Source: Staphylotrichum longicolle
Taxonomy: Eukaryota; Ascomycota; Sordariomycetes; Sordariales; Chaetomiaceae
Assembly: GCA_019096155.1 (NCBI GenBank)
Contig: JAHCVI010000004.1
Span: forward strand, 1,674,001 to 1,738,000
Direction of reading: 5' to 3'
Length of the DNA: 64,000 bases
Part shown: positions 1 to 11,738 of the stretch, one piece after another
Position numbering within the stretch: the stretch's first letter is position 1
Layout of the letters: each line of letters starts with the position of its first letter
The notes under the pieces: generated by a model
The model's input: the letters and a program-made list of their open reading frames with translations, nothing else
Databases searched by the model: none
Told to the model about the DNA's origin: nothing
Program-made: the position numbers and the translations under genes

Positions 1-1
1 C

Positions 2-40
2 CCGCTCAAGACTTTCAAGGTGCGGCGGAAGGCCAAGTGA
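2..40 (+). CDS. 3' end of an unidentified gene (partial)
   Basis: One reading frame is open from the window edge to a TGA at 38-40 and encodes a short, very basic tail ending in FKVRRKAK. Lysine/arginine-rich C-termini are common in nucleolar and ribosomal proteins, but twelve residues cannot identify a family. It could also be chance, because no upstream sequence is visible. Confidence 0.3.
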   Translation, partial: PLKTFKVRRKAK

Positions 41-447
41 AGTGGGCGGCAACTTGAGGTGTATTTTGCTTGCTTTACGGTACCTGGTTGGGGAAAGAGC
101 ATGATTCATACCCAGTGGTTTTGATGAGCGAGGTTCTACGGCATGCCCCTGAAACAACAAAACAAACCCCAAGGATAGCATGGAACCCAGAGCCGACGGT
201 ATCCACGACGTGCAAGTCGGAGTACATCGGGACCAAGTCTCCACCCCTCAGCTTTGCGGGGGCGCGACCTGCATGAAGAGTCACAGCTACGCGGCCTTGC
301 CACTGCACCTCGCCACCGCCAAGGAATCTCCCACTATAAGGCGCCTGGGTGAGCTCCCAACAGCATCAGAAACATTTATCAACCGAACCACCTACATCAC
401 ACCAATAACTCCTCCTCTACTGGATGTATATATTCTCATCAAAAGCA

Positions 448-657
448 ATGCCCGAGCAAACACCAACCGTCTCCACCACCGTGCAGCAGGGCACCCAGAC
501 CCAGCAAACTGACGACACCACCTCTCGCGCAACAGGGGCCGGAGTCAACACTGGTGCTGGGACAACGAGGCCCAAGACAGAGGCTGAGATCGAGGCCGAC
601 AAGCGCTACGAGGAGGCAATGGAGGAGGAGTACGCCAAGCGCGAGGGCGGTGCCTGA
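448..657 (+). CDS. small hypothetical protein, 69 aa
   Basis: An uninterrupted frame starts at ATG 448 and ends in TGA at 655-657. The N-terminal half is Thr/Gln/Gly-rich and looks disordered. The C-terminal third is strongly charged (EAEIEADKRYEEAMEEEYAKREGGA region, residues about 45-69) and probably helical. The sharp change from a low-complexity half to a charged helix, and the clean stop right after it, look like a genuine small fungal protein rather than a chance frame. An earlier non-ATG extension was ignored. No function is assigned; related small proteins seem familiar from Sordariomycete genomes, but that is recollection only. A TATATATT run lies at 427-434, just upstream. Confidence 0.5.
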   Translation: MPEQTPTVSTTVQQGTQTQQTDDTTSRATGAGVNTGAGTTRPKTEAEIEADKRYEEAMEEEYAKREGGA

Positions 658-1103
658 AAAGACGAGGGAGTGACTGCTGTGAGACAGGTGGCTTCGGCTG
701 TAATGGTGGTTAATGGCTAATGTGATAAGAACTGAATCTCAACTCGCTTTCTACTTTGCGTGCTGAAGAATCTTTGTGACGGTGGATCTGGTTGTTGAAC
801 CTCTTATGATGCTTGCTGTTTGGGATGGCGTGAAAGAATGCCATCGTCTCAAAACGCCCATCTATCTGTCTCCAGCCACCTTAAATAGGGTAGTCAAGTT
901 CAAATCTGACTTGAGTGAACAATACAAGGTAGGCTTCATCTTCCTTTCCAGTCATGAGTGGCTTATTCACACATCCCGCAAAACGGCCGATCAGCAGGAG
1001 AATGCATGTCGACATCTGATCACAAGAGGACCACCACTACCCATCAACACTACACCATATATATCTTGCCTTCTCATCTTGTCATCCCCATCCCTCTGGC
1101 CAT
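658..1103. other. intergenic, convergent gene ends
   Basis: About 450 bases between the 3' ends of the small protein gene (+) and the GH47 gene (-). It should hold both 3' UTRs. No RNA gene, repeat or convincing open frame was seen. Confidence 0.5.
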
Positions 1104-2909
1104 CTATTCCCTTAACCTCTCCTTCCCTCTGGCCAGCCGTATCGGATGCGCCTCAGTGTTGAACACAAACTGGTTCGTATGATCGGCCTGGACCTGCCAC
1201 GGGGCATCCTATCGAATCCTGTCAGCACACACCTCCCCTGCATTCTGTCTTGGAACATCACCTCGGCATGTATCAAATAACTGTACTTCAACACCTCCGC
1301 AAACCAAAAGCTCTCCTGGAAATCGTGAAACCCCCCGCCGCCGGCCTGATTCACATCCCTTATACTCGAATACCCGCTCCCGACGCGGCACGTCGCATTG
1401 ACCGCCACAAACGCCTCCCACGCCCAGTCCTGGTACTTGGTGTCCCCCGTGGCGCGGTAGGCGTAGTAGTAGCTCTCGACGACCTCGGGCCGCAGGACAT
1501 AGTTGCCGTTGGTGATCCAGAAGCCCGAGGCATTGTAGAAGGCGGCCTGAGCGGGCGGCGCGGGCGGGTTGTCGGTCGCGTCGCGCGGGCGCCGCGCGTC
1601 CTGCCAGGCGAAGACCTCCGGGCCGATGCCCGTCGCGGTCGCCGCGTACGTCTCGCGGCAGCCGTCGACGAGGGCGAGCCCGAATTGCGTGTAGCGGGGT
1701 TCGTTGAGCGTCAGGCCGCCGAGGATGAAGTTGCCGCCGTCGAAGCACGCCACTGAAAGGGGAGAGTTAGCACGGAGGGGAGAGAAAGGGAAAAAGGGGG
1801 GGGGGGGCTTTTTACGGTGCTCGGAGAGGAAGCGGAGTTCCTTTCCGCGCCACATGGCGAGAAATGTCAGGTTTGGCTTTGTGGTTGGGTGCGAGACGAG
1901 GTACTCGATCGACGAGTCGGCCGCTGCAATCCATCGATCCCGGTACTCCTTGAACCGCGACGGGTCATACAGATACATCTTGATGAGATACTCATAAAAG
2001 CTGTCGGTACCGCCGCCCCAGCCGCCGTTGCCGTCCACAAACATGCCGTCCGCGAGCCGGACATTAGTGCCCAGCAGCCCCGGAAAGGGCTCACCCAGCT
2101 CTGGCTGCGGCTTCAAGAGGTACGACTCGCCCTTTTGTGCAAGGTCTGCGTATTCGGTTTCGTTGGTCAAGTCGCTCAGCCGCGTCCATTCGAGGACTAA
2201 AGTGCCAATGGTGGCAACACCATTCGTTGTCGAGCCTGCCTGGCGCGGCGGGTTGAAGTAGAGGCTGTTGTCTGGCACGCCGCTTGGGGTGTCAAAGGCG
2301 ACTTTGAGGTTGTCGGCTAGTCGTTTTGCCTGGGTCAAGATGGCTTTCACATCGGCTGTATCCGTAATGTGGTCATGCAGAGGGCCCGTGAGGAGATCAT
2401 ATGCTTTTTGGCGCGTTAGAGGAGATGATACCGCGAGCACAACCCCAAGTCTTACCAGACACAAGACCGCCGAGGTACCGGATGGTAGTCTCAAACAAGG
2501 ATACCTCGGTGGTTGTGGTGTTGAAGTTGATATCGGGGATGTACTCCAGAATCTGCTCGACCACCTCCCACTTGTCCATGACCAGCGCAGTGCTGAACGC
2601 ATCGACGGCACTCGCTCCCCAACCGTTCCTGAAGCAGCATCGCCCATTAGACATCGTCACCGAAAATCCCAGAAACTAGGTAGTCACTGAGACCCACCTG
2701 TCATCCTCGTATGTGTTTGACACAGGCCTCAGGGAGTCATGGGGGAAAGCATGCTTGTAATACCCATCCCACGAGAGCTGAAAAGCCTCCTTCGCCGCGT
2801 TCGCCCGGTGATGATTGGCAACATAACGCGCCCTCCGATGGTGTTGAGGAGCAGCAGCTGCCAACGAACCCAGCAGGAGCGCACTCCCGCCGAGGGAGGA
2901 AATACGCAT
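1104..2909 (-). CDS. secreted GH47 class I alpha-1,2-mannosidase
   Basis: Trims alpha-1,2-linked mannose from N-glycans (mannosyl-oligosaccharide 1,2-alpha-mannosidase). The start ATG at 2909 opens a signal peptide with a hydrophobic Leu/Ala core ending near AAAAP. Five exons (2909-2698, 2628-2456, 2403-1816, 1752-1262, 1208-1104) join in frame to 522 aa; introns are 69, 52, 63 and 53 nt. GH47 landmarks appear in order: [61 protein letters not shown] and the terminal FNTEAHP, whose Thr binds the catalytic Ca2+ in the family. The signal peptide and lack of a long membrane anchor point to the secreted/Golgi-lumen fungal type rather than the ER type. The last intron is essential: read straight through, the Ca2+-binding end would be lost. 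Confidence 0.92.
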
Positions 2910-4498
2910 GGCGGAGACAGGTCGCGATCAAGACCTCGAACCAAGCCTCCGACAGAAAAAATAAACAAAAACGACAAGCACAATGCCCCAGCTTCAATAG
3001 AGCAACCCAAAACACGGTGGAAGGGCGAAAACATATACCAAAACAACCTTAATCCAACTGGAATCCCCGAACACGAAGTGCGCACACACAAACACGGTAC
3101 CAGAGCGCGCCGTGCCATGGCGCCCGCCTCCACAACCCGCAGCTGTGCTCAGACCCCTCTAAAGGCGGTGCAGAGAAGGTGGCATCCCTGACGCGCATCA
3201 TCATATCAACGTGCTGCAAAGAGGAAGGAAACACAGACTGAGACAGACACAGACGAGGTGCACGAGGAATCCCCGATCCACAGCAACCTTACTGCGGTGG
3301 GCCCTGGCGCTGCGCCGATCAGCGGTGGGCATCCTCCCCTGGAGACTTGGAGGATGGTGCCACGGCTGTGATTGGTTGGTTTGTCTGATACCTGCCTAAA
3401 GTGGTAGGCGCTCGGATCGGGTTGGTGGTTTCGCAGGGTGAACGAGACCTAACGTTGAGGTTGAGTGAGACAGGTTGGTCGGCAGACTAGCGTTCGTCAA
3501 GATTTTTATGCAGGAATTGTTTTTCTCTATTTTTTGACCGGTTTAGCGGTGCTCAATATGTCCCTGTGGCTGTTTGTTGAGTGAGAGGTGAGGTTTGTTC
3601 CGAGGACACTAAGCGTTCCCAACCACCAAGGCTACTCCAGACGGCGAGGAGACCTGAAAAACCACCTCGGGACCAGGAAACTCCAGAAACGGGCCGACAA
3701 CCAGGACAGAGCCTTTCCTGCTGTTGCTATATAGAGTTGCAACATCACGTTGCAATATCAGAAAGACTTTGACTGAGCGGCGAGCAAGGTAAGACAACAG
3801 GCTCCCTATCCCGGTCGGCGAGACGCTTCGTTGGTAGACACCCAGTCAATATTGATATAACTTGGCCCTTCCTTGTAGACAATGTAACGTTCGAGGCCAG
3901 ATGACGTGCAGAAGCATCAGCGGTTTTTGTTTTGGAGAAGCAGGGTTGGACAAACCGCACGCAGCCCCTCATTGTCTCGTACGTTCCCTGCGTCTGCATG
4001 GCTGATCACAGAGCCCCGGGGTCGGGCCATGTGCATGTGTCTCTCCGGCCAGTGCCGCAGCTTGGCAGATACAAATGCCGAAGGCTGTGCTGGGCCTTGT
4101 CAGATGCCATTCGAGGGACCTGGCCGAAAAGGTATCGGCACAGATTCGGGGTGTCTCGGCTCTCGAGCCTGCTTATGGTTTCGACCTTCCACATCTGCAT
4201 CTGCTTCATCGATGGCAAGAAAACATCATCTGGGGGCAGGAGACACAAAGTCGTTTTTGCATCTCTGGCGTGGGCTGATGTTCTGCAAAGGCGGCGGGCC
4301 GTTGCTCTCTGCGTGGCGAGCCACCGATACGACGATTTTCTCCTTGGATTGCGTCCAGCACGCACGTGCAGTAGCCCCTGGGCGTTGAGGCAGTTCCTGC
4401 ACGCCCCTGAGTAACATCTTTGCACAAGCGGCATGTCGTGTTTGTGTCGTGCCGCAAAAACGTGGCCGAGCTTCCGATCAGGGACGTCAGCAAACCGG
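2910..4498. other. intergenic, no gene recognised
   Basis: About 1.6 kb holding the GH47 promoter (right after 2910) and the 3' flank of rad10. Open frames in both strands around 3.9-4.5 kb have no domain-like composition and overlap each other in several frames. I see no RNA gene here. Confidence 0.5.
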
Positions 4499-5681
4499 CT
4501 AACCCTTCTCTCTGAGTCTCGCCAAAGCCGCAGCCACACCGTCGCTCAAGTGATCCTCTTTGCGGGCCGAGACCGCCGGCGTAACTGACGTCGTCCTGCC
4601 CGACACAGTCTCCCCTTGCCCTTGCTGACCTCCCAAGTTACTTTCGGCCTCTACCTCCGCCTCCGCGGCAGCAACCAAGGCGTCCGCATCCTCCCCATCC
4701 TCCCCAGCAGCCCCTCTCGCGACTGTCGAAGCAGCAGCAGCACCACCACCGGGACCCTTCACTCCCCTCGCCCCCGCCTTCCGCACCCGAAACGGCTCCT
4801 CCACCGCCCTCCTCCACGCCCTCACCTTCTTCTCCCCCCACCCGCCCACGACGCCCACCATGTCCGCATCCGCATTCACCGCCCTCCTCAGGCTCCCAAA
4901 GCTCCCCACCAGCGCGACCGCGTCCGCCTTGTTCACCTCCCGCGGCACCGTCACGAACTCGACCAGCCGCTCCGCGTACCCCGACGCCTGCTGCCCGCGG
5001 ATGGCGCCGAAGCCGGCGTGCTCGTACGACTTGTACAGCTCGAGGTAGCGCGCGGCCTCGGCGGCGGACCAGGCGAGGATGAGGGTGACGTCGTTGACGA
5101 GGGAGGTCTTGGCGAGCTCGCGCAGCGGGTCCTCGTGGTTGGGTATGTCGACGAGGGTGAGGAGGATGCGCAGGGCGTACTTGCCGTGCAGGGCGCGGAT
5201 GCGCGTGTAGATGTATTCCGGGTGCAGGCGGTGGTATTTGAGGCTGTTTTTGGGTCGTGGTGTTGGAGGTTAGTGGGATGTGCGTGATGAAAAGGGGTGT
5301 GGTGGAAAGGACGAGATGTGATTTGTACCTGAGGAATAATGCGCAGGTTGTCTGGCCGAGGCCGTAGTCGGCGGGGATGTCGCTGTATTCCCAGGGGATG
5401 GACTTCAGACAAGCGAGGACCGGGTTGCCCTTTTGTCGGGGCGAAACGAGAATTGATGATCCCGAGCCCCGGGACGGGAGAGCTTGTGGAGTGGGCTGAA
5501 CGACCTTGGGTGGCCTCGAAGCGGATGATGCATTTGGCGGCGGTGCTCGGTCGAGTCGCTGCGGCGTTGGTTGCTGGAATTTCGGAGGCGGTCGAGGTTG
5601 AGGAGGTCTGGAAGATCCGGGCTGCGCGTCTGCCAGAGCGACCAACACATCGTCGGCGCCGCCGTACTCATCGCCATCCAT
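4499..5681 (-). CDS. rad10: Rad10/ERCC1/Swi10 DNA repair nuclease subunit
   Basis: Non-catalytic partner of the XPF/Rad1 structure-specific endonuclease, acting in nucleotide excision repair, crosslink repair and single-strand annealing in the nucleus. Exons 5681-5329 and 5243-4499 join (85-nt intron, AG|C giving Ser) to 365 aa. The central domain is clear: PVLACLKSIPWEY, YGLGQTTCALFLSLKYH across the splice, HPEYIYTRI, then LILAWSAAEAARYLE, all typical of ERCC1. A helix-hairpin-helix region follows (VNKADAVALVGSFGSLRRA; GGWGEKKVRAW). The first 90 residues are Pro/Arg-rich and disordered. The C-terminal tail beyond the HhH is an Ala/Glu-rich extension of about 90 residues, longer than in animal ERCC1 but common in filamentous fungi. 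The start at MDGDEYGG is the first in-frame ATG. Confidence 0.93.
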
Positions 5682-6226
5682 TTCAGATGATGATGTCGCC
5701 GCGCTATTGATGGATGCTCACTTCCAGGCGACAACAGCTGGTCAAAGCGTGGTGGATTTCACTGACAGGGAACACGTTCAGTGCCTGGTTAGCGTTCCCC
5801 ACCACAGCCGCCTTGGCGCCCAAGCATTTGACCCCTGCAAACATGGCCATCTCACGATCTCGCTGACCTCATTGCGGGGCAACACAAACCTGACCGCGGT
5901 CGGAATTGGAAACGGAGATGCTTCTGGCGCCGGGGGCCACCACCCACCCTCGAGCAGCTTCTTTTTGTCCGTCATGGTTATGCCATCCTGCAATACCTAT
6001 TCCGCCAACCCACCACAACATTGACGTGATGAATAACTGTCAAGGAAATATTGTCATTAAATCGAAGATCGCTAGAGCCTGGGGAAAACCATGATTCTCA
6101 ACCCTGAGGCAAACCCGAGAGAACCTTAACCCAGATCCAGACCGTCCCAGGTTAACGCCACATGAAACCCAATCCCAGAGCCCAATCCCCATATCTATCT
6201 TGGTATCATAAAATGGCAAAACCCCG
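5682..6226. other. intergenic, rad10 promoter region
   Basis: About 540 bases upstream of rad10 and downstream of the next minus-strand gene. No RNA gene or repeat was seen. Confidence 0.5.
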
Positions 6227-7322
6227 CTAGTCCAACTCCTCCGTCCCGAGATCCGCGCCGTAGTCATTAGCGCCTGCTGGCGTCCCAGTCATCGTGTCGT
6301 GTATCTTGTAAAGCGCGCGCAACCACATGTCGAACATCATCTCCATTGAACGCGCCTGCTCGTTTCCCTGGCTGAGCTCTGCCATTTGATCCCGTAGCCT
6401 CTCGTATGCCTCAATCATGACCCAAATTTGCAGCGCTGATGTCCCCGCCGAAGACCCGCACGGCCGGCCGGCGAAAGCCGATGACAGCTCACGCGTGAGC
6501 AAATCGAGGCATATCTGCAGGCTCACATTGTCGTCCGTGGCGTCCGTCGTCGTCTGCCTGCTCAGCGGCGGAAGTGGCGATTCTGGCCCCGGGGAGAACG
6601 ACACAGGCTTGAAGTAAACCGTCTCGTCCTGAAATGAGACCAGTGTCCCATCATCTGAAGTAGCGGAAGGATGCGACAGCTGGGTCATCCCCGTCGGCGT
6701 GCCGATGAGGGTTTCGTCCTGGAGATAGCCCAGACTGTCCGGTCGTTGCATCAGCGGCGGATCTTCGCCATCGCCATCGTCATGCGGTGGTAGCAGCGCG
6801 GGTTCAGCAGGGTCGTTCGAGTAAACGGAGCTGTGCCGAGACTCGAGTACCGCCCGGTACTGCTCCGCAATAAGGTCGACGCTTGAAGTCCGTCCAAGGC
6901 CGTTGCCCGGGCGTGGGATATCCTCCAACTGTCCAATCGAAAAGATCGGGGTTTTCGCGCGACGTCTCATTCTCGTTGTCGAGGGTGTCGAAGAATCCGA
7001 TCCAGAAGATGACTGTGGCGGCGGGTCGCGTGTGATGAGGTGTGAGAACTCCGGGACGATGTAGGCTCGGTTTCCAAGGCGCTCAGAGGCTCAAACGGGG
7101 GATCGCGCTGGTAAAAGCGCCCTCTCTCCGATTAGGCTCGTCTTGTCTGTTGCCGCTCGGTGCCGGCGGCGGGCGAGGTGGTGGTGTCGCCGTCGCCTTG
7201 TTGGTTGGGGTAGCTGCTTGCTTCGGTGAACTTGAGGTGCTGTTGCTTTGTTGCTTTAATGAGAAGGTTTTCCGGAGCTTCCTTCGCGGCTTGGGGCCGC
7301 TCTTGGCCAGCGAGGTGGCCAT
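6227..7322 (-). CDS. uncharacterised fungal protein, reading frame interrupted
   Basis: The ATG at 7322 opens a basic stretch (MATSLAKSGPKPRRKLRKTF) followed by a Ser/Pro-rich region; this frame stops at 7083-7085. A second frame, open from 7090, continues with LGNRAYIVPEFSHLITRD and SSSGSDSSTPST and runs to a TAG at 6227. The second part has a Ser/Asp-rich middle and a helical C-terminal third (LQIWVMIEAYERLRDQMAEL; SMEMMFDMWLRALYK). Both parts have protein-like composition and lie head to tail, so I read them as one gene of about 365 residues. The crossing point is within 11 bases (7083-7093), with no usable GT donor nearby. It is therefore either an indel (in the genome or assembly) or two genes. 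No known domain recognised; possibly nuclear given the basic N-terminus (inference). Confidence 0.6.
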
Positions 7323-7346
7323 TATGCGATCCTTCCTTTGTTCCAT

Positions 7347-9430
7347 TGTTTATTGAGAGATGCCAATTTAGGCAACGAGGATAATAGCAGCCCGCTGGGC
7401 AACAATAGGTTCGGCACGGGCACTGTTGTGTGTGGTACGGGTGAAAGGGGAAAAAAGTTTAAAAGTTTTGGACTATAAGTCGAGAAGCGACTTGGTTGCG
7501 AGAGATGACGTCCGAATAACCTGCTTAGGAGCCACACCACTTGGGGGCGATTTTAATGGCCCGATCCAGGCGCATTTGGTGCCGCCAGCACCAACAAAAC
7601 CGGTTCCACATGCACTACTGCAGAATTGAGTTGAGAACTGACGCCAGCAAGCAATGTCCCTGAAGATTAGTTGTCGACCTGAATCATGAGGAAGCTGGGC
7701 CTCTCAACAGCATGGGAGAGCTGGTAGCAGCGCAGCTGAGTTAGGCCAAGCTGCTGGTCTGGTTCGCCTTCGAAGAGGACCAAGCACATGGCATCAGACC
7801 TCCCCAACTGCTCTGTCGCATCTGAAGATGCGAAAAACGTGGTTGGGTCCGTGCCAGCCGGGGAGCTCGTTGCGAGCATCCTGGCCGACGAAGCCAATCC
7901 AGGCTTGAGGGGTGATGGGTGATGGGGGATTGCACCGACATACGGATACGCGCTCCGTGTCAGCTGCCGGGAATCCAGGCTTGTGCCGACGGCAGCCACT
8001 CAGCTGCTCGACTTGCTGTCAAAAGACTCTCTGATCGAGGGATTTGAGCGCCGACGAAGTGGAAGCTATACCGTTCAGGAGCTGTTCAGGTAAGAAATCT
8101 AAAGATATTGAGAGATACGGGCTTGGTAACCCCCGTTGCCTTGGGGATTCGAAGCGCACTCTCAAGAGCACGAGGCCTGAGGTGCAGACACGAGGTCGAC
8201 GGCAGCAGAAGAGGAGACAGGCTGCAGTCCATCGGAATGGGTGGTGAAGATGGGCAAATGAAGAATACGTTGGCGACAAGACCCTCGCCTGCAGTCTGGC
8301 TACTCGTTTATGCCCATCCGACTGCAGACTCGGCCGTCCATGTGTTGGATGTGAGGGATGAAATTGAAGCACGGGCAAAGTTGAAAAACACATGCACAAC
8401 ACATGGGAGGGAATCAGCATGCTTGGCGTTTCCAGGTTGCCGTCATGGGGCAGACCCACCCCCACGTCCTGCCCAAGAATGCCCGTGCACAGTATGAGAC
8501 GCTATCCTCAAGACTCGACGGAAAAATAGAAGGAAAAGGGAAGAAGGAAAAAAGAGACAAAGTGAATGCCGCTTTGCCTTTTTGGCCACGATTTTGACTT
8601 CTTCTGAGTACACTGTAGCGCATGAATCCATCGAGATCCATTTCTCTTGGTCGATTTGGTGGATATTTTGGGGCCGATCCCCCTAACGTTCAGGTTCCCA
8701 CCCCGTTCCCACCCTCTGGGCTAACGGCTCGTTCCATTGCTGGGCCAATTCTCATTGCTCAGTTTCAGCCCAGCCAGGTGATGGCCTCGTGTTGGGCAAT
8801 CGCTTCTCTTTCAGGACTGGCGTTTTGCTGTCCCAAGTTCTTTGACTGTCTCGATCTACCACATACCTAGGTACGACCCAAGAACTCGGCTCCAGTCCCT
8901 CGGTGCCACGCCCAAGCAGGCGCTCAGGGGCTGGTGGCTTGGCTCGAATCTGGGGACATCGCAACGTCGCCGGAAATGACGTCGAGAAAGGGGAGGCTCG
9001 CCCGAACTCGGTCTCGAACGCAATTGACCCGACAGCGGGAGACCCTTTTACCGGAGGCATTCAGTGATGCCGCCTACCGGTGGGCCCTACTCAGCACGCT
9101 CTTCATCCCCCATGATTTATCCATCAATCACAGGGTCGCAATGCCTGTCCCTGAACTGCAATGGACTTGAAACCCCACCATGCCCCTCACTCCCGGTCTC
9201 GCGCCCCACGCCGCTCAGCAATCGGAAGTGGATGGCATCGGACGCGCCGTCAGCTTGCCATGATGGTGAATGACCTCGAGGGGATCCCCGGCGGTGAGCG
9301 AATTGCTGGAGAACTTGTAGGACGTGTAAACCATATTATGCGAAGCTTGCAACTTGCTCAGTGAACGTCCTCGCGCCCCCTCCCCCTCCCAACCCCAAAC
9401 ACACCAGTCACAAACCAGACGACAGCAGCC
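7347..9430. other. intergenic, 2.1 kb, no gene recognised
   Basis: Long region between two divergent genes (uncharacterised protein on -, dehydratase on +), so it holds both promoters. Several 60-150 codon frames occur on both strands, but they overlap and have no domain-like features. No tRNA or repeat was seen. Confidence 0.5.
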
Positions 9431-10848
9431 ATGGCCGAGATCACCATCACCGGCTGGACCACCAGGGACGTCCGGTTTCCCACCTCGCTGGACAAGACGG
9501 GCTCGGACGCCATGAACGCAGCAGGCGACTACTCATCCGCCTACTGCATTTTGGAGACAGACTCCAAGTACACAGGCCACGGCATGGTAGGGCACTCCTC
9601 CGTCTTTCTTGACGCCCTCTCCGAGACTCAGCTAACACGCCCCCCCTTTACCAGACCTTCACTATCGGTCGCGGCAACGACATCGTATGCGCCGCCATCA
9701 ACCACGTCGCCGAGCGCATCAAGGGTCGCACCCTCTCCAGCCTGGTCGCCCACTGGGGCCAGACCTGGCGCCACCTCGTCAACGACAGCCAGCTGCGCTG
9801 GATCGGCCCCGAAAAGGGAGTGATCCACCTCGCCCTGGGCGCCGTCGTCAACGCCATCTGGGACCTGTGGGCCAAGGTCCTCGGCAAGCCCGTGTGGCGC
9901 GTCGTGGCCGAGATGACGCCCGAGCAGTTCGTCGACTGCATTGACTTCCGCTACATCACCGACGCCGTGACCCCCGAAGAAGCCATCGCCATGCTCAAGG
10001 CGACCGAGGCCACCAAGGCGGACCGCATCCGCGACGCCGAGAACAGCCGCGCCGTGCCGGCGTACACCACCAGCGCCGGCTGGCTCGGCTACGGCGAGGA
10101 CAAGATGCGCGCGCTGCTGCAGGAGACGCTCTCCAAGGGCTATAAGCACTTCAAGCTCAAGGTCGGCGGCAACGTGGCGCAGGACAAGCGGCGGCTCGGC
10201 ATCGCGCGCGACATCATCGGGTACGACAGGGGCAACGTGCTCATGGTGGACGCCAACCAGGTGTGGTCGGTGCCCGAGGCCATCGAGTACATGAAGGAGC
10301 TGGCCGAGTTCCGGCCGTGGTTCATCGAGGAGCCGACGTCGCCCGACGACATCCTCGGCCACAAGGCGGTGCGCGACGCGCTCCGGCCGTACGGCATCGG
10401 CGTCGCCACCGGCGAGATGTGCCAGAACAGGGTCATCTTCAAGCAGCTGCTCATGTCCGGGGCGATTGACGTGTGCCAGATCGACGCCTGCCGCATGGGG
10501 GGCGTCAACGAGGTGCTGGCGGTGCTGCTGATGGCCAAGAAGTACGGCGTGCCCATCGTGCCGCATTCGGGCGGCGTCGGGCTGCCCGAGTACACGCAGC
10601 ATCTCAGCACGATCGATTATGTGGTGGTGAGCGGGAAGCAGTCGGTGCTGGAGTACGTAGATCACCTGCACGAGCACTTCCTGAACCCGTCTGTCATCAA
10701 GGACGGGTTCTATCAGACGCCGACGGAGCCCGGGTACAGCGTCGAGATGAAGGCGGCGAGCATGGATCGGTACGAGTATCCGGGCGGTGAGGGCAGCTGG
10801 TGGAGGAGCGAAGAGGCCAAGCCGATATTGGAGGGTGTCAAGATATAG
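9431..10848 (+). CDS. enolase-superfamily sugar-acid dehydratase (L-fuconate dehydratase/ENOSF1-like)
   Basis: Mandelate-racemase/enolase superfamily enzyme, closest to L-fuconate dehydratases and human ENOSF1; such enzymes remove water from a sugar acid after Mg2+-assisted proton abstraction. Exons 9431-9586 and 9655-10848 (68-nt intron) give 449 aa. N-terminal capping domain: ITGWTTRDVRFPTSLDKTGS. Barrel motifs are in place: general-base KLKVGG near residue 220, metal ligands in VDANQ (about 250), IEEPT (about 276) and ATGEMCQ (about 305), and the HSGGVGLPEY histidine near 355. The length is normal for the family and all ligands are present, so it should be active. Substrate (L-fuconate versus another aldonate) cannot be read from sequence. 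No pathway neighbours (aldolase, sugar dehydrogenase) lie beside it. Confidence 0.9.
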
Positions 10849-11003
10849 GGAGGTTGCGAAACTGGCAGAAGTCGTCTGTTGTATTGTGGAATTTGAGCGT
10901 TATTAGCTCTGGCTCGATTTTATGCTCTGTTTGAATAGTCAAGAGTTCCATTTTCACTGTGATGCTCTTCTTCACGCCGTATGGTATGTATCGTGGACCA
11001 TAG

Positions 11004-11507
11004 TCAACCGTTGACGTGACCAGCAGTCGCAACTTTCAATATCTCGTCCTCAAAACCCTCGACATGGACGAGATTTATCCCTGCGTCTTCGAGACTCCTC
11101 TTCCCCGTGTTCTCAGCCACAAACGTCTCCGGCTCCATAATGCCGACGTACACCGTCCGGATGCAGCCGGCGAGCCTGCGCACCCTCTCGACACAGGGGA
11201 GATTCCCGCTCAGCCGCTTGGAGCAGGGCTCAACGGTGGTGTAAAGCGCCAGCTCAGACGGCAGAACATCCCGGAGATTCTCCTCAGGGACACCGTGCCT
11301 CTCGGCCAGCTTCATGAAGCAGCACTGCTCGGCATGGGTGTTTCCCGGGAGCTCGAGGGTGAAACCGGTTGCGAGGATCTCATTTGTGGCCGAGTTCACG
11401 AGGACGGCTCCCACTCGATAGTTTGTTGGTTTCGGAGGCGAATTGTGGGCTTGCGCAAGGGCAAGTCGCATGTAAGCTTTGTGGTCGCCCGGCGGAATGG
11501 CGGCCAT
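11004..11507 (-). CDS. RIB2: CMP/dCMP-type deaminase, probable DRAP deaminase of riboflavin synthesis
   Basis: Zinc hydrolase of the cytidine deaminase fold, 167 aa, single exon. Start chosen at MAAIPPGDHKAYM; a longer in-frame extension upstream does not look coding. The zinc site is intact: HAEQ (His ligand plus catalytic Glu) and EPCSKRLSGNLPC, where two Cys complete the site. The spacing with an extra loop between the two Cys matches the fungal diaminohydroxyphosphoribosylamino-pyrimidine deaminases, which in filamentous fungi are stand-alone short proteins whereas in budding yeast the domain is fused to a pseudouridine synthase. That family match is from recollection, so another small-molecule deaminase remains possible. 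It shares a 231-bp divergent promoter with the J-protein gene. Confidence 0.8.
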   Translation of the reverse strand: MAAIPPGDHKAYMRLALAQAHNSPPKPTNYRVGAVLVNSATNEILATGFTLELPGNTHAEQCCFMKLAERHGVPEENLRDVLPSELALYTTVEPCSKRLSGNLPCVERVRRLAGCIRTVYVGIMEPETFVAENTGKRSLEDAGINLVHVEGFEDEILKVATAGHVNG

Positions 11508-11738
11508 TTTCGAGACTCGTGAGTTGACAAAGGGAAATGGAGGCGGAGCTTGTGTGGACTTCCTGAGAAAGCTTCCCGCCGGGACAGTATAATAATGCAC
11601 AGAGTAATCAATTAACACTGTATTGGCGGTGCCCCACTTACGCGGTTGCGGACGCGACTTGGCCGATTAATTCATCCTGCAAGGTCGAGGTCTTGTCAAC
11701 GATTCCAGCACATAACAACAACACACTTGTCACTCGCA
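11508..11738. promoter_or_regulatory. bidirectional promoter, deaminase / J protein
   Basis: Only 231 bases separate the two start codons of the divergent genes at 11507 (-) and 11739 (+), so both promoters and 5' UTRs must fit here. I see no strong TATA element. Confidence 0.5.

Noticed and set aside
4006..4539. 177-codon minus-strand frame next to rad10
   Set aside because: Overlaps the rad10 stop and upstream non-coding DNA, with no domain-like composition and other frames equally open.
9628..10677. 349-codon minus-strand frame
   Set aside because: Shadow of the enolase-superfamily gene; the plus strand holds all catalytic motifs.
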